DNA of 64,000 nt from Microbacterium sp. MYb62 (GTDB lineage: Bacteria > Actinomycetota > Actinomycetes > Actinomycetales > Microbacteriaceae), in NCBI RefSeq assembly GCF_002979475.1, contig NZ_PCOY01000005.1, positions 124,001 through 188,000 of the forward strand. Direction: 5' to 3'. The position numbers and the translations under genes were made by a program. Below, in pieces: positions 24,726 to 32,415 of the stretch. Under the pieces are notes generated by a model. The model had not been told where the DNA came from. It saw nothing but the letters and a program-made list of their open reading frames with translations, and did no database searches. Within the stretch, counting starts at the first letter, position 1. Every line of letters begins with the position of its first letter.

Positions 24726-26426
24726 ATGTCCGTCTCCCCTCTCGCCTCACGACCCTGGCTCGACTCCTATGCGGAGGGCGTACCCGCCGAGATCGAGGAT
24801 CCGTCGCAGACCCTGCCGGAGATGCTCTCGGCGAGCGTGAAGGCCTTCGGCAGACGCCCGGCGCTGGACTTCTTCGGCGCGGTCACGACCTACCGCGAGC
24901 TCGGGGAGCAAGTCGAGCGCGCGGCCGAGGGGCTGCGGCGCCTCGGGGTCGGCGCGGGCGACCGTGTCGCTCTGGTGCTGCCCAACTGCCCGCAGCATGT
25001 CGTGGCCTTCTACGCCATCCTCCGACTCGGTGCGATCGTGGTCGAGCACAACCCGCTCTACACCGCGCGCGAACTGCGACACCAGTTCGAGGATCACGGT
25101 GCACGCCTCGCCATCGTGTGGGACAAGGCCGTCGACACGATCGCCGGCTTCCCGGCAGACCTCAGGGTCGAGCACATCGTGAGCGTCGACATCACCACGG
25201 CCATGCCGTTGTCGAAGCGCCTCGCTCTTCGCCTGCCGGTACCCAAGGCACGCGAGTCGCGGGCGAAGCTGACCGGCACCCCGAAGGCCCGGCATCTCGT
25301 CGCCTGGAAGAGCCTCGCCGACCACCGGCGGATCTCACGTCGGGTGCCGGGACCGACGCTCGACGACATCGCCCTGCTGCAGTACACGAGCGGGACGACG
25401 GGCGTCCCGAAGGGCGCGATCCTGACGCATGCGAATCTCCGCGCCAACGCAATGCAGGGCAGGGCGTGGGTGCCGGGACTCGTCGACGGCGAGGAGACGT
25501 TCTACGGTGTCCTGCCGCTGTTCCACGCCTACGGAATGACCCTGTGCCTGACGTTCGCGATGAGCATCGGCGCGCGGCTCGTCCTCTTCCCCGCGTTCGA
25601 CCTGGGTCTGGTCACGGCAGCGGCACGCGCGACTCCCCCGACCTTCCTCCCCGCCGTCCCCCCGATCTACGACGCTCTCGCTCGTGCAGCCGCCCGCGGG
25701 ACCATCGACCTCTCGACGGTCCGCTTCGCGATCTCCGGGGCGATGAGCCTCCCGGTCGCCACGGTGAAGCGCTGGGAGGAGGCGACGGGTGGCCTCCTCG
25801 TCGAGGGCTACGGCATGACCGAGAGCTCACCGGTCGCGCTCGGCAACCCGATGGGGCCCACCCGTCGTCCCGGCACGGTCGGCGTGCCGTTCCCGAGCAC
25901 CGAGATCCGGGTCGTCGATCCCGCGGATCCGACCGTCGACCTGCCGTCCGGCGAGGCCGGCGAACTCCTCATCCGCGGCCCGCAGGTCTTCCAGGGGTAC
26001 TGGGGGCGTCCGAGCGAGACAGCCGATGCCCTGCTGGCCGACGGCTGGCTCCGGAGCGGAGACATCGCCCAGGTCTCGTCCGACGGGTTCGTGAGCATCG
26101 TCGACCGTCTCAAGGAGCTCATCATCACCGGCGGCTTCAACGTGTCGCCCAGCGAAGTGGAAGACGCGCTCGTCGCGCACCCCGATGTGGTGGCAGCTGC
26201 CGTCGTGGGTCTTCCCCGACCCCACGGCGGAGAAGAGGTCGCCGCCGCCGTGGTGCTCCGCGACGGCGCCGTCCTCGACGTGGATGCGCTGCGCGACTTC
26301 TGTCGCACCCGACTCACCCCCTACAAGGTGCCGCGCCGGATCACCGCCGTCGACGATCTCCCCCGGTCGCTCATCGGCAAGGTGCTGCGTCGTCAGGTGC
26401 GGGACCGGCTGCTCGCCGATCGCTGA
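24726..26426 (+). CDS. Long-chain acyl-CoA synthetase (AMP-forming)
   Basis: This enzyme activates fatty acids to acyl-CoA through an acyl-adenylate. The 566-residue protein has the AMP-binding P-loop YTSGTTGVPKGA near residues 220-231, the adenylate motif GYGMTESSP, the hinge region with ITGGFNVSPSEVEDALVAHP, and the catalytic C-terminal Lys in SLIGKVLRR. ATG 24726 was preferred over an in-frame TTG at 24678, which overlaps the previous gene. It has no evident link to flagella and is probably part of the DNA between the flagellar halves. Confidence 0.92.
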   Translation: MSVSPLASRPWLDSYAEGVPAEIEDPSQTLPEMLSASVKAFGRRPALDFFGAVTTYRELGEQVERAAEGLRRLGVGAGDRVALVLPNCPQHVVAFYAILRLGAIVVEHNPLYTARELRHQFEDHGARLAIVWDKAVDTIAGFPADLRVEHIVSVDITTAMPLSKRLALRLPVPKARESRAKLTGTPKARHLVAWKSLADHRRISRRVPGPTLDDIALLQYTSGTTGVPKGAILTHANLRANAMQGRAWVPGLVDGEETFYGVLPLFHAYGMTLCLTFAMSIGARLVLFPAFDLGLVTAAARATPPTFLPAVPPIYDALARAAARGTIDLSTVRFAISGAMSLPVATVKRWEEATGGLLVEGYGMTESSPVALGNPMGPTRRPGTVGVPFPSTEIRVVDPADPTVDLPSGEAGELLIRGPQVFQGYWGRPSETADALLADGWLRSGDIAQVSSDGFVSIVDRLKELIITGGFNVSPSEVEDALVAHPDVVAAAVVGLPRPHGGEEVAAAVVLRDGAVLDVDALRDFCRTRLTPYKVPRRITAVDDLPRSLIGKVLRRQVRDRLLADR

Positions 26427-26464
26427 GGCGTCCCGGTCGTAGACCTCCTCCGCCGCGGGCATGG

Positions 26465-26492
26465 CTAACGCCCCGCGCCCTCCGGCCGACAG
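26465..26492 (+). promoter_or_regulatory. Sigma-28-type promoter for flbD-motA-motB
   Basis: CTAA (26465-26468), 16 bases, then GCCGACAG (26485-26492), one base off the other -10 boxes. It lies 78 bases ahead of flbD and marks the point where flagellar DNA resumes after the arsenic and acyl-CoA ligase genes. Confidence 0.72.
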
Positions 26493-26569
26493 TCCCCCTC
26501 GACGGCCCAGGACGGGCCGTCGGGTCCGTGCTCTCCGGAACGCGGACGGATCTTTCCAGGATGGAGCCC

Positions 26570-26818
26570 ATGATCGTCCTCACGCGCCTGAACCGTTCGC
26601 GGTTCGCGGTGAATCCCGACCTGATCGAACGTGTCCAGGCGACGCCGGACACGACGCTCATCATGGTCGACGGCGCGACCTTCGTCGTCACCGAGACGAT
26701 GGACGACGTGATCGCACAGATCACCCGCTTCCGTGCCGGCGTGCTCGCCACCGCTGCCGCTCTGATCGCCGCGGCCGGAACCGACGCCGTCACCCCCGAC
26801 TCCGAGGTCGGTCTCTGA
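26570..26818 (+). CDS. flbD: FlbD/SwrD family flagellar protein
   Basis: This small protein of flagellar operons supports motor torque in Bacillus, where it is called SwrD. The 82-residue product starts MIVLTRLNRSRFAVNPDLIE and includes TPDTTLIMVDGATFVVTETM, the whole conserved core. About 20 extra C-terminal residues follow. ATG 26570 gives the canonical start; a second ATG nine bases upstream is possible. It overlaps motA by one base. Confidence 0.9.
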   Translation: MIVLTRLNRSRFAVNPDLIERVQATPDTTLIMVDGATFVVTETMDDVIAQITRFRAGVLATAAALIAAAGTDAVTPDSEVGL

Positions 26819-27627
26819 TGGATCCGTCCCTCATCCTCGGACTGGTCCTGGCCTTCGGCGCCCTGGTCGCCATGATCAACCTCGAAGGCGCGACCATCGG
26901 ATCGCTGCTGATCCCCGCCCCGATGGTGCTGGTCTTCGGAGCCACGATCGCCGTCGGCATCGCGAGCGGCACCGTGCGCGATGCACTGCATGCGGTCAAG
27001 TCGCTCCCCCGCGCCTTCCGCGGCGAGCGCCGCACCGCGTCGAGCATGATCGACACGGTGGTCGGCTACGCCGAGAAGGCGCGCGCCGAGGGGCTCCTCG
27101 CCCTCGAGCAGGGGCTGGAGGACGAGAAGGATCCGTTCCTGCGGCAGGCTCTGCAGAGCATCGCCGACGGCACGGATGCGGAAGACCTGAGGACCCTGCT
27201 GGAGGATGAACTCACCTCGACCGCCGCCCGCAACCGCACCGCGTCACGCTTCTACATGACCTTGGGCGGATTCGCGCCCACCGTCGGCATCATCGGCACC
27301 GTCGTCTCCCTCACGCATGTGCTGGAGAAGCTCGACAAGCCCGACACCCTCGGTCCCATGATCGCGACGGCATTCGTGGCGACGCTGTGGGGTCTCCTGT
27401 CGGCCAACTTCATCTGGCTGCCCATCGGCGGACGCCTCCAACGTCTCGGCGAGCTCGAGCTCGAACGCATGACCGTGCTCATGGAGGGCATGCTCGCGAT
27501 CCAGGCCGGCGCCCCGCCGCAGTTCGTCGGAGAGCGCCTGCGCGCCCTCGTGTCCGAGCGCCCCTCCGCCCGCTCCGGCCGTCACGCCCGCACCCGAGCA
27601 GCCGAGGAGACGGAGCAGGCGTCATGA
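26818..27627 (+). CDS. motA: Flagellar stator protein MotA
   Basis: MotA forms the ion-driven stator with MotB. The 269-residue protein has four hydrophobic helices: two at residues 1-55 (starting MDPSLILGLVLAFGALVAMI) and two near 145-200 (FYMTLGGFAPTVGIIGTVVS; ATAFVATLWGLLSANFIWLP). The cytoplasmic loop that meets FliG lies between them. Its start overlaps the flbD stop by one base and its end overlaps motB by four. Confidence 0.95.
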   Translation: MDPSLILGLVLAFGALVAMINLEGATIGSLLIPAPMVLVFGATIAVGIASGTVRDALHAVKSLPRAFRGERRTASSMIDTVVGYAEKARAEGLLALEQGLEDEKDPFLRQALQSIADGTDAEDLRTLLEDELTSTAARNRTASRFYMTLGGFAPTVGIIGTVVSLTHVLEKLDKPDTLGPMIATAFVATLWGLLSANFIWLPIGGRLQRLGELELERMTVLMEGMLAIQAGAPPQFVGERLRALVSERPSARSGRHARTRAAEETEQAS

Positions 27628-28433
27628 GCGTCCGTGCCCGTCGCCGCGTGCCCCAGGAGGAGCACAGCGGTCCGGACGAGCGGTGGATGGCATCCTACAT
27701 GGACATGGTGACCGTCCTGATGTGCATGTTCATCGTGCTGTTCGCGATGTCCACGGTCGACCAGGAGAAGTTCGAGGCGCTCAGCGCCTCCCTCGCCACC
27801 GGGTTCGGCCAGGAGCCGTCGGACGACGTCGACGTCACGACGGGTGTCGTCGTTCCTCCGGAGCTGGTCGACGAGAAGGGCCAGGACTTCGCCGACGTCG
27901 ATCTGGCCGCGGCGCAGACCGAGTTCACCGAGCTCTCCGCGCTGCGCGAGCGCCTGCGACAGGTGCTGGCCCAGAACGGGCTCGAAGCCGACGTCACCTT
28001 CACGATCGACGAGCGCGGTCTCACCATCGGCCTCGTCAGCGCCGAGACGTTCTTCACCACGAACAGCACCACGCTCAGCTCGACCGCCGTCCTCGTGCTC
28101 GATGCCCTCGGCTCGGTACTGGTGACCACCTCGAACGAGATCTCGGTCGAGGGCCACGCCGACGTCCGCGGATCGGTCGCGCCGTACCCCACCAACTGGG
28201 AGCTCTCGGCCGGCCGCTCGACTCAGGTGCTGCGACACCTGGTCGAGGCCTCGGGCCTCCCCCCGGGGCACCTGAAGTCGGTCGGCTTCGGCGACACCCG
28301 TCCGGTCGCTGCCGGCGACGCCCCCGAGGCCCTCGCCCAGAACCGGCGGGTCGACATCGTCGTCCTCTCCGACGCGAACGAGGAGGTGCGCGCGCTCATT
28401 CCCCAGGCCCAGGCGGGGAAGCCGTCCTCCTGA
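27624..28433 (+). CDS. motB: Flagellar stator protein MotB
   Basis: MotB anchors the stator to peptidoglycan. The 269-residue protein has a basic N-terminus, one transmembrane helix with the essential Asp (SYMDMVTVLMCMFIVLFAMS, residues ~25-45), a plug/linker region, and an OmpA-like peptidoglycan-binding domain (ISVEGHADVRGSVAPYPTNW, then ELSAGRSTQVLRHLVEASG). The chemistry fits a proton- or sodium-driven motor; the ion cannot be decided here. No fliL follows, which is unusual. Confidence 0.95.
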   Translation: MSVRARRRVPQEEHSGPDERWMASYMDMVTVLMCMFIVLFAMSTVDQEKFEALSASLATGFGQEPSDDVDVTTGVVVPPELVDEKGQDFADVDLAAAQTEFTELSALRERLRQVLAQNGLEADVTFTIDERGLTIGLVSAETFFTTNSTTLSSTAVLVLDALGSVLVTTSNEISVEGHADVRGSVAPYPTNWELSAGRSTQVLRHLVEASGLPPGHLKSVGFGDTRPVAAGDAPEALAQNRRVDIVVLSDANEEVRALIPQAQAGKPSS

Positions 28434-28446
28434 CCCGCCCACTCAC

Positions 28447-28474
28447 CTAACGCACGCCGATCGCCACCCGATAG
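28447..28474 (+). promoter_or_regulatory. Sigma-28-type promoter for fliM-csrA
   Basis: CTAA (28447-28450), 16 bases, then CCCGATAG (28467-28474), one base off the common box. The expected start site falls at or within two bases of the GTG start codon of fliM at 28483, implying a leaderless mRNA. Confidence 0.75.
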
Positions 28475-28482
28475 TCCGGAAC

Positions 28483-29415
28483 GTGGTGATCGAGGACAGC
28501 GTGCGCTCCGAGGTGCGCGCGGGAACGGCGACGAAGACCGCCGAAGTCGAGGTGTACGACTTCGGCCGTTCGGCGACCCTCTCGCGTGAGCACATCCGCG
28601 CCCTCGAGCTGGCCTTCGAGACGTTCTCCCGACAGTGGTCCGCGCAGCTCTCGGCGAAGATCCACGTGCGCGCCACCATCGCCGTCGAGCACGTCGGGAT
28701 GATGACCTACGGCGAATACGCCCAGTCCCTCCCGACGACGACCACCATGATCGTGTGCGCGCTTCCCGATTCCGACGAGCGCCTGATCGTGCAGCTGCCC
28801 ACCTCCGCCGCCACCGCGTGGATCGTGCAGATGGTCGGCGGACGCGCATCCGCCGCCTCGGAGGACCGCACGTTCACCACGATCGAGCAGGCGCTGATCC
28901 GGACCCTGATCGTCGACGCGATCGACCATCTCACCGGCGCGCTGGACGGCCTGCTCCCCGCCGGCGTCACCATGAGCGGCATCCAGTACAGCTCCCAGTT
29001 CGCCCAGGTCGCGGCGTCGGGGGAACCGGTCATCGTCGCACGGTTCTCGATGCGCCTCGGCGGACGGACCGTGCCGACGAGCGTCATGCTCCCCGCCTCC
29101 GTGCTCGCCGGCTTCACCGTGCGCCCCTCCGACGACGAGCGCTCCGGGGCTCCGGGGCGGATCCGTCGCCAGGTCGAGGTCGCGCCGGTCGAGGTCGCGC
29201 TGCGGCTCGCGCCGCGGGCCGTCCTCCCCCGCGAGGTGCTGGATCTGTCGGTCGGCGACATCATCGCGTTCCCGCACTCCGCCGACCGCCCGATGGTCCT
29301 CGCCGTCGGCGACCAGACCGTCGCCACGGCCGCCGTCGGCAGCGCCGGGGCGCGCTTGGCCTGCGTCGTCACCACCACCATCCCCGATCCCGCCTTCGCC
29401 GAGGAGTCCGCGTGA
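28483..29415 (+). CDS. fliM: Flagellar motor switch protein FliM
   Basis: FliM forms the C ring and binds phospho-CheY. The 310-residue protein begins with the FliM-type segment EVEVYDFGRSATLSREHIRA, LELAFETFSRQWSAQLSAKI (residues ~20-62). It contains a CheC-like middle (LIRTLIVDAIDHLTGALDG) and ends with a SpoA domain (VLDLSVGDIIAFPHSADRPM). Two GTG codons (28483, 28486) can start it; no Shine-Dalgarno is visible. It overlaps fliN by four bases. Confidence 0.92.
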   Translation: MVIEDSVRSEVRAGTATKTAEVEVYDFGRSATLSREHIRALELAFETFSRQWSAQLSAKIHVRATIAVEHVGMMTYGEYAQSLPTTTTMIVCALPDSDERLIVQLPTSAATAWIVQMVGGRASAASEDRTFTTIEQALIRTLIVDAIDHLTGALDGLLPAGVTMSGIQYSSQFAQVAASGEPVIVARFSMRLGGRTVPTSVMLPASVLAGFTVRPSDDERSGAPGRIRRQVEVAPVEVALRLAPRAVLPREVLDLSVGDIIAFPHSADRPMVLAVGDQTVATAAVGSAGARLACVVTTTIPDPAFAEESA

Positions 29416-30071
29416 CAAGCACCACCACCTACGAGTCCGCCGTCGCCGCCGCCTTCGCTGCGAAGCTGCCGACCGCCTCTCCTCTCGTCGCGCGCGCCTC
29501 GCAGGTCTCGGGAGACACGGGCGACGCCGTCATCGTGCAGTTCGTCGGTGAGGCGAGCGCCCGACTGGCCGTCCAGCTGTTCGAACCGGAGATCCTGGTC
29601 GACGGACTCGGCGGCGCGCCACTGACCGACCGGCTGCGCGACGCCTTCGAGGCGTCGACGAGCGCCCTCGGATCCGGGGCACTCGGCGACGCGACGATCG
29701 GCGACGCCTCCGCCCTGTTCGCCGATCCCGCCGCTCAGCTGTTCGACCTGCAGGACGACGCGGATCACACGATCGGTCGTCTCGCCGTCGTCATCTCGCG
29801 CGCCCCGGCCGCGGTCTCGAACTCCTCCCGCCGACTCCACCGCATCGCAGGTGTCGAGATGGAGCTCACGGTCGAGATCGGACGCACCAGGATGGCGGTG
29901 CGCGACGTGCTCGGGCTGGAGCCCGGACGCATCGTCGAGCTCGACCGCTCGGCCGGCGCACCGGCCGACATCAAGCTCAACGGCCGCATCATCGCCCACG
30001 GCGAGGTCGTCGTCGTCGATCAGGACTATGCGGTGCGCATCACCCGCATCCTCGAGAACGTCGAGGCCTGA
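29412..30071 (+). CDS. fliN: Flagellar motor switch protein FliN
   Basis: FliN completes the C ring. The C-terminal 80 residues are a clear SpoA domain (TVEIGRTRMAVRDVLGLEPG; SAGAPADIKLNGRIIAHGEV). The 219-residue length is about twice enteric FliN because of a ~135-residue N-terminal domain, which makes it FliY-like, though too short for full FliY. GTG 29412 overlaps the fliM stop by four bases. Confidence 0.9.
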   Translation: MTSTTTYESAVAAAFAAKLPTASPLVARASQVSGDTGDAVIVQFVGEASARLAVQLFEPEILVDGLGGAPLTDRLRDAFEASTSALGSGALGDATIGDASALFADPAAQLFDLQDDADHTIGRLAVVISRAPAAVSNSSRRLHRIAGVEMELTVEIGRTRMAVRDVLGLEPGRIVELDRSAGAPADIKLNGRIIAHGEVVVVDQDYAVRITRILENVEA

Positions 30072-30568
30072 CCCTGGACGACCTCCTGCTCGGCCTGCGG
30101 GTCGTGCTCTCGCTCGCCGCAGTGCTCGGGGTGCTGTGGTATCTGCAGCGTCGCGTCGCGCGCACGCAGGCGCGCCGTCGCGACAGCGAGGCCATCACGG
30201 TGCTCGGACGTCAGGGGGTCGGTCCGAAGGCGCAGATCGTCGTGATCCAGACGGAGGATGCCCGCTACGTCCTCGGCGTCACCGAGCACGGCGTCAACGT
30301 CGTCGATCGCCTGCCGGTCAAGGCCGGGGGCCCGTCGGAGGAGACCGCCCGTCCGGCCAGGTCGGCGGCCGCCTCCGAAGCGGCGTCCGACGCCGAGGAG
30401 TTCGAGCGCATCCTCGCCGCCACCGCCCTCACGGAGACGACGGGCGCGCCGGCCGCGGATCCGATGCTGCGGCGCCGGGTGCGGCATCGGAACGATCCGC
30501 TGCGCGGCTCCATCCTCTCCCCCGAAACCTGGCGGCAGACCGCCGAGGCCATCCGGCGCACGCGATGA
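30068..30568 (+). CDS. fliO: Flagellar export membrane protein FliO, probable CTG start
   Basis: FliO helps assemble the FliP export ring. From CTG 30068 the 166-residue product would start (M)TLDDLLLGLRVVLSLAAVLG and continue VLWYLQRRVARTQ, a complete FliO opening with one full transmembrane helix. A cytoplasmic domain follows (AITVLGRQGVGPKAQIVVIQ). The only standard start, GTG 30104, would cut off half the helix. The CTG overlaps the fliN stop as CTGA, like the ATGA/GTGA junctions around it. The start is inferred; the identity rests on position and topology. Confidence 0.82.
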   Translation: MTLDDLLLGLRVVLSLAAVLGVLWYLQRRVARTQARRRDSEAITVLGRQGVGPKAQIVVIQTEDARYVLGVTEHGVNVVDRLPVKAGGPSEETARPARSAAASEAASDAEEFERILAATALTETTGAPAADPMLRRRVRHRNDPLRGSILSPETWRQTAEAIRRTR

Positions 30569-31380
30569 GCGCCCACCGTGGGCTCGCCGACCGGCGGGCG
30601 CTGCGACGATTCGCGCTGCTGCTCGCGACCGCGCTCGCCCTGGTGGTGGTGCTGACGCTCCTCACGGGAACGGCTGCCCATGCGCAGGTGCCGCCCGACG
30701 ATCCGGGCGAGGGCATCACGATCGACATCAACGGCGTCGACGGCGGCCCCTCGGGCTCGATCCTGACCCTGCTCGGCATCACGCTGCTCTCGGTCGCTCC
30801 TGCCCTGCTGTTGATGATGTCGTCGTTCACGAAGATCTTCGTCGTGCTGGCGATGACGAGGAACGCCCTGTCGCTGCCGACCATCCCCCCGAACCAGGTG
30901 CTGGCCGGACTGTCGCTCTTCCTGTCGCTGTTCATCATGTGGCCGGTGCTGACCGAGATCAACACGGTCGCGGTGCAGCCGTACATCGACGGCACCCTCA
31001 CGTTCACCCAGGCCATCGACGTGGGCCAGCTGCCGCTGCAGGAGTGGATGCTCCGCTTCACGCGCGAGGAGGACCTCGCCCTGATGACCCGGATGGCGGG
31101 TCAGCCCAACCCGGAAGATCCCTCGAGCGTGCCGATGTACACGCTCATCCCCGCGTTCATGATCTCCGAGCTGCGCGCCGCGTTCATCATCGGCTTCGTG
31201 ATCTTCGTCCCGTTCCTCGTGATCGACCTGGTCGTCGCGGCCGCCCTCATGTCGATGGGCATGATGATGCTCCCGCCCGTCATGATCTCCCTGCCATTCA
31301 AGATCCTGCTCTTCATCCTCGTCGATGGCTGGGGGCTCATCATCCGCGCGCTCCTGGAGAGTTACGGAGGGGTCGGATGA
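30565..31380 (+). CDS. fliP: Flagellar type III export protein FliP
   Basis: FliP is the main subunit of the export gate. The 271-residue protein has a signal-peptide-like N-terminus (cleavage near TAAHA, residue ~38) and the FliP helices with LLMMSSFTKIFVVLAMTRNA and the signature TLIPAFMISELRAAFIIGFV. A very hydrophobic C-terminus follows (SMGMMMLPPVMISLPFKILL). It overlaps fliO and fliQ by four bases each. Confidence 0.96.
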   Translation: MSAHRGLADRRALRRFALLLATALALVVVLTLLTGTAAHAQVPPDDPGEGITIDINGVDGGPSGSILTLLGITLLSVAPALLLMMSSFTKIFVVLAMTRNALSLPTIPPNQVLAGLSLFLSLFIMWPVLTEINTVAVQPYIDGTLTFTQAIDVGQLPLQEWMLRFTREEDLALMTRMAGQPNPEDPSSVPMYTLIPAFMISELRAAFIIGFVIFVPFLVIDLVVAAALMSMGMMMLPPVMISLPFKILLFILVDGWGLIIRALLESYGGVG

Positions 31381-31649
31381 GTCCCGAGGCCGTCATCGAC
31401 ATCGGCACGCAAGGGCTGATCATCGCGGCGAAGCTGGCGGCGCCCGTGCTGGTCACCGCCCTCGTCGTGGGCTTCGCCATCTCACTGCTCCAGTCCATCA
31501 CCCAGGTGCAGGAGGTGACGCTGTCGTTCGTGCCGAAGATCGTCGCGGTCGGCATCGCGCTGCTCATCGCCGGCAACTGGATGATCGCGGAGATGATCGC
31601 GTTCACGAACGAGATGTTCGCCCGCATCCCCTCGCTGCTGAGCGGATGA
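31377..31649 (+). CDS. fliQ: Flagellar type III export protein FliQ
   Basis: FliQ is the small two-helix export-gate subunit. The 90-residue product has the family length, a first helix near IIAAKLAAPVLVTALVVGFA, the conserved loop SITQVQEVTLSFVPKIVAVG and a second helix. It overlaps fliP by four bases, and fliR begins four bases after its stop. Confidence 0.95.
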   Translation: MSPEAVIDIGTQGLIIAAKLAAPVLVTALVVGFAISLLQSITQVQEVTLSFVPKIVAVGIALLIAGNWMIAEMIAFTNEMFARIPSLLSG

Positions 31650-31653
31650 CGAC

Positions 31654-32415
31654 GTGTACATCCCGATCGACTTCGCGTGGCTGGAGGCCACGATGCTCGC
31701 CGCCGTGCGCATCACGGCGTTCATCGTGATCGCTCCGCCGTTCTCCTACGGGGCGATTCCGGGGCGCGTGAAGGCGATGCTCGCGATCGGTCTCTCCCTC
31801 GCGATGGGTACCGCCGTCGCTCCGGGCTACGAGAACCTCGACACCGGGCCGTTCCTCGGAGCGCTGGTGCTGCAGCTGGTCACGGGCGCACTGCTCGGCT
31901 TCCTGGTGCTGCTGTGCTTCTCGGCGCTGCAGGCCGCCGGCAGCCTGATCGACGTGTTCGGCGGATTCCAGCTCGCCCAGGCCTTCGACCCGCACTCGCT
32001 CGTGAACGGGGCCCAGTTCACGAGACTCTTCCACCTGACGGCACTGACCCTGCTGTTCGCCTCCGGCGGCTATCAGCTGATCCTGGCCGGGCTCGCCCGC
32101 AGCTTCGAGGCCGTCCCCGTCGACGGCATGTTCGCCGCAGCAGGCCCCGCCGAGCTCCTCATCGACGGGGTCTCCCAGATGGTGCTCGCTGCCGTGCAGA
32201 TCGCAGGGCCGCTGGTGCTCGTGCTGTTCCTCGCCGACGTCGGTCTGGGACTCATCACCCGTGTCGCGCCGGCCCTGAACGCGTTCGCGATGGGCTTCCC
32301 GGTGAAGATCCTGCTCACGCTGCTGCTCGCCGGTGCCGTCTACGCCGTCCTCCCCGGCATCGTCGATGCCCTCGCCGGGCAGGCGCTGCGCATGATGCAG
32401 GGGGTGCACGAGTGA
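31654..32415 (+). CDS. fliR: Flagellar type III export protein FliR
   Basis: FliR closes the FliP5FliQ4FliR1 export gate. The 253-residue protein has about six hydrophobic helices and family segments such as PPFSYGAIPGRVKAMLAIGL and the GLITRVAPALNAFAMGFPVK motif near residues 195-215. It starts with GTG 31654, four bases after fliQ, without a clear Shine-Dalgarno, and overlaps flhB by four bases. Confidence 0.95.
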   Translation: MYIPIDFAWLEATMLAAVRITAFIVIAPPFSYGAIPGRVKAMLAIGLSLAMGTAVAPGYENLDTGPFLGALVLQLVTGALLGFLVLLCFSALQAAGSLIDVFGGFQLAQAFDPHSLVNGAQFTRLFHLTALTLLFASGGYQLILAGLARSFEAVPVDGMFAAAGPAELLIDGVSQMVLAAVQIAGPLVLVLFLADVGLGLITRVAPALNAFAMGFPVKILLTLLLAGAVYAVLPGIVDALAGQALRMMQGVHE

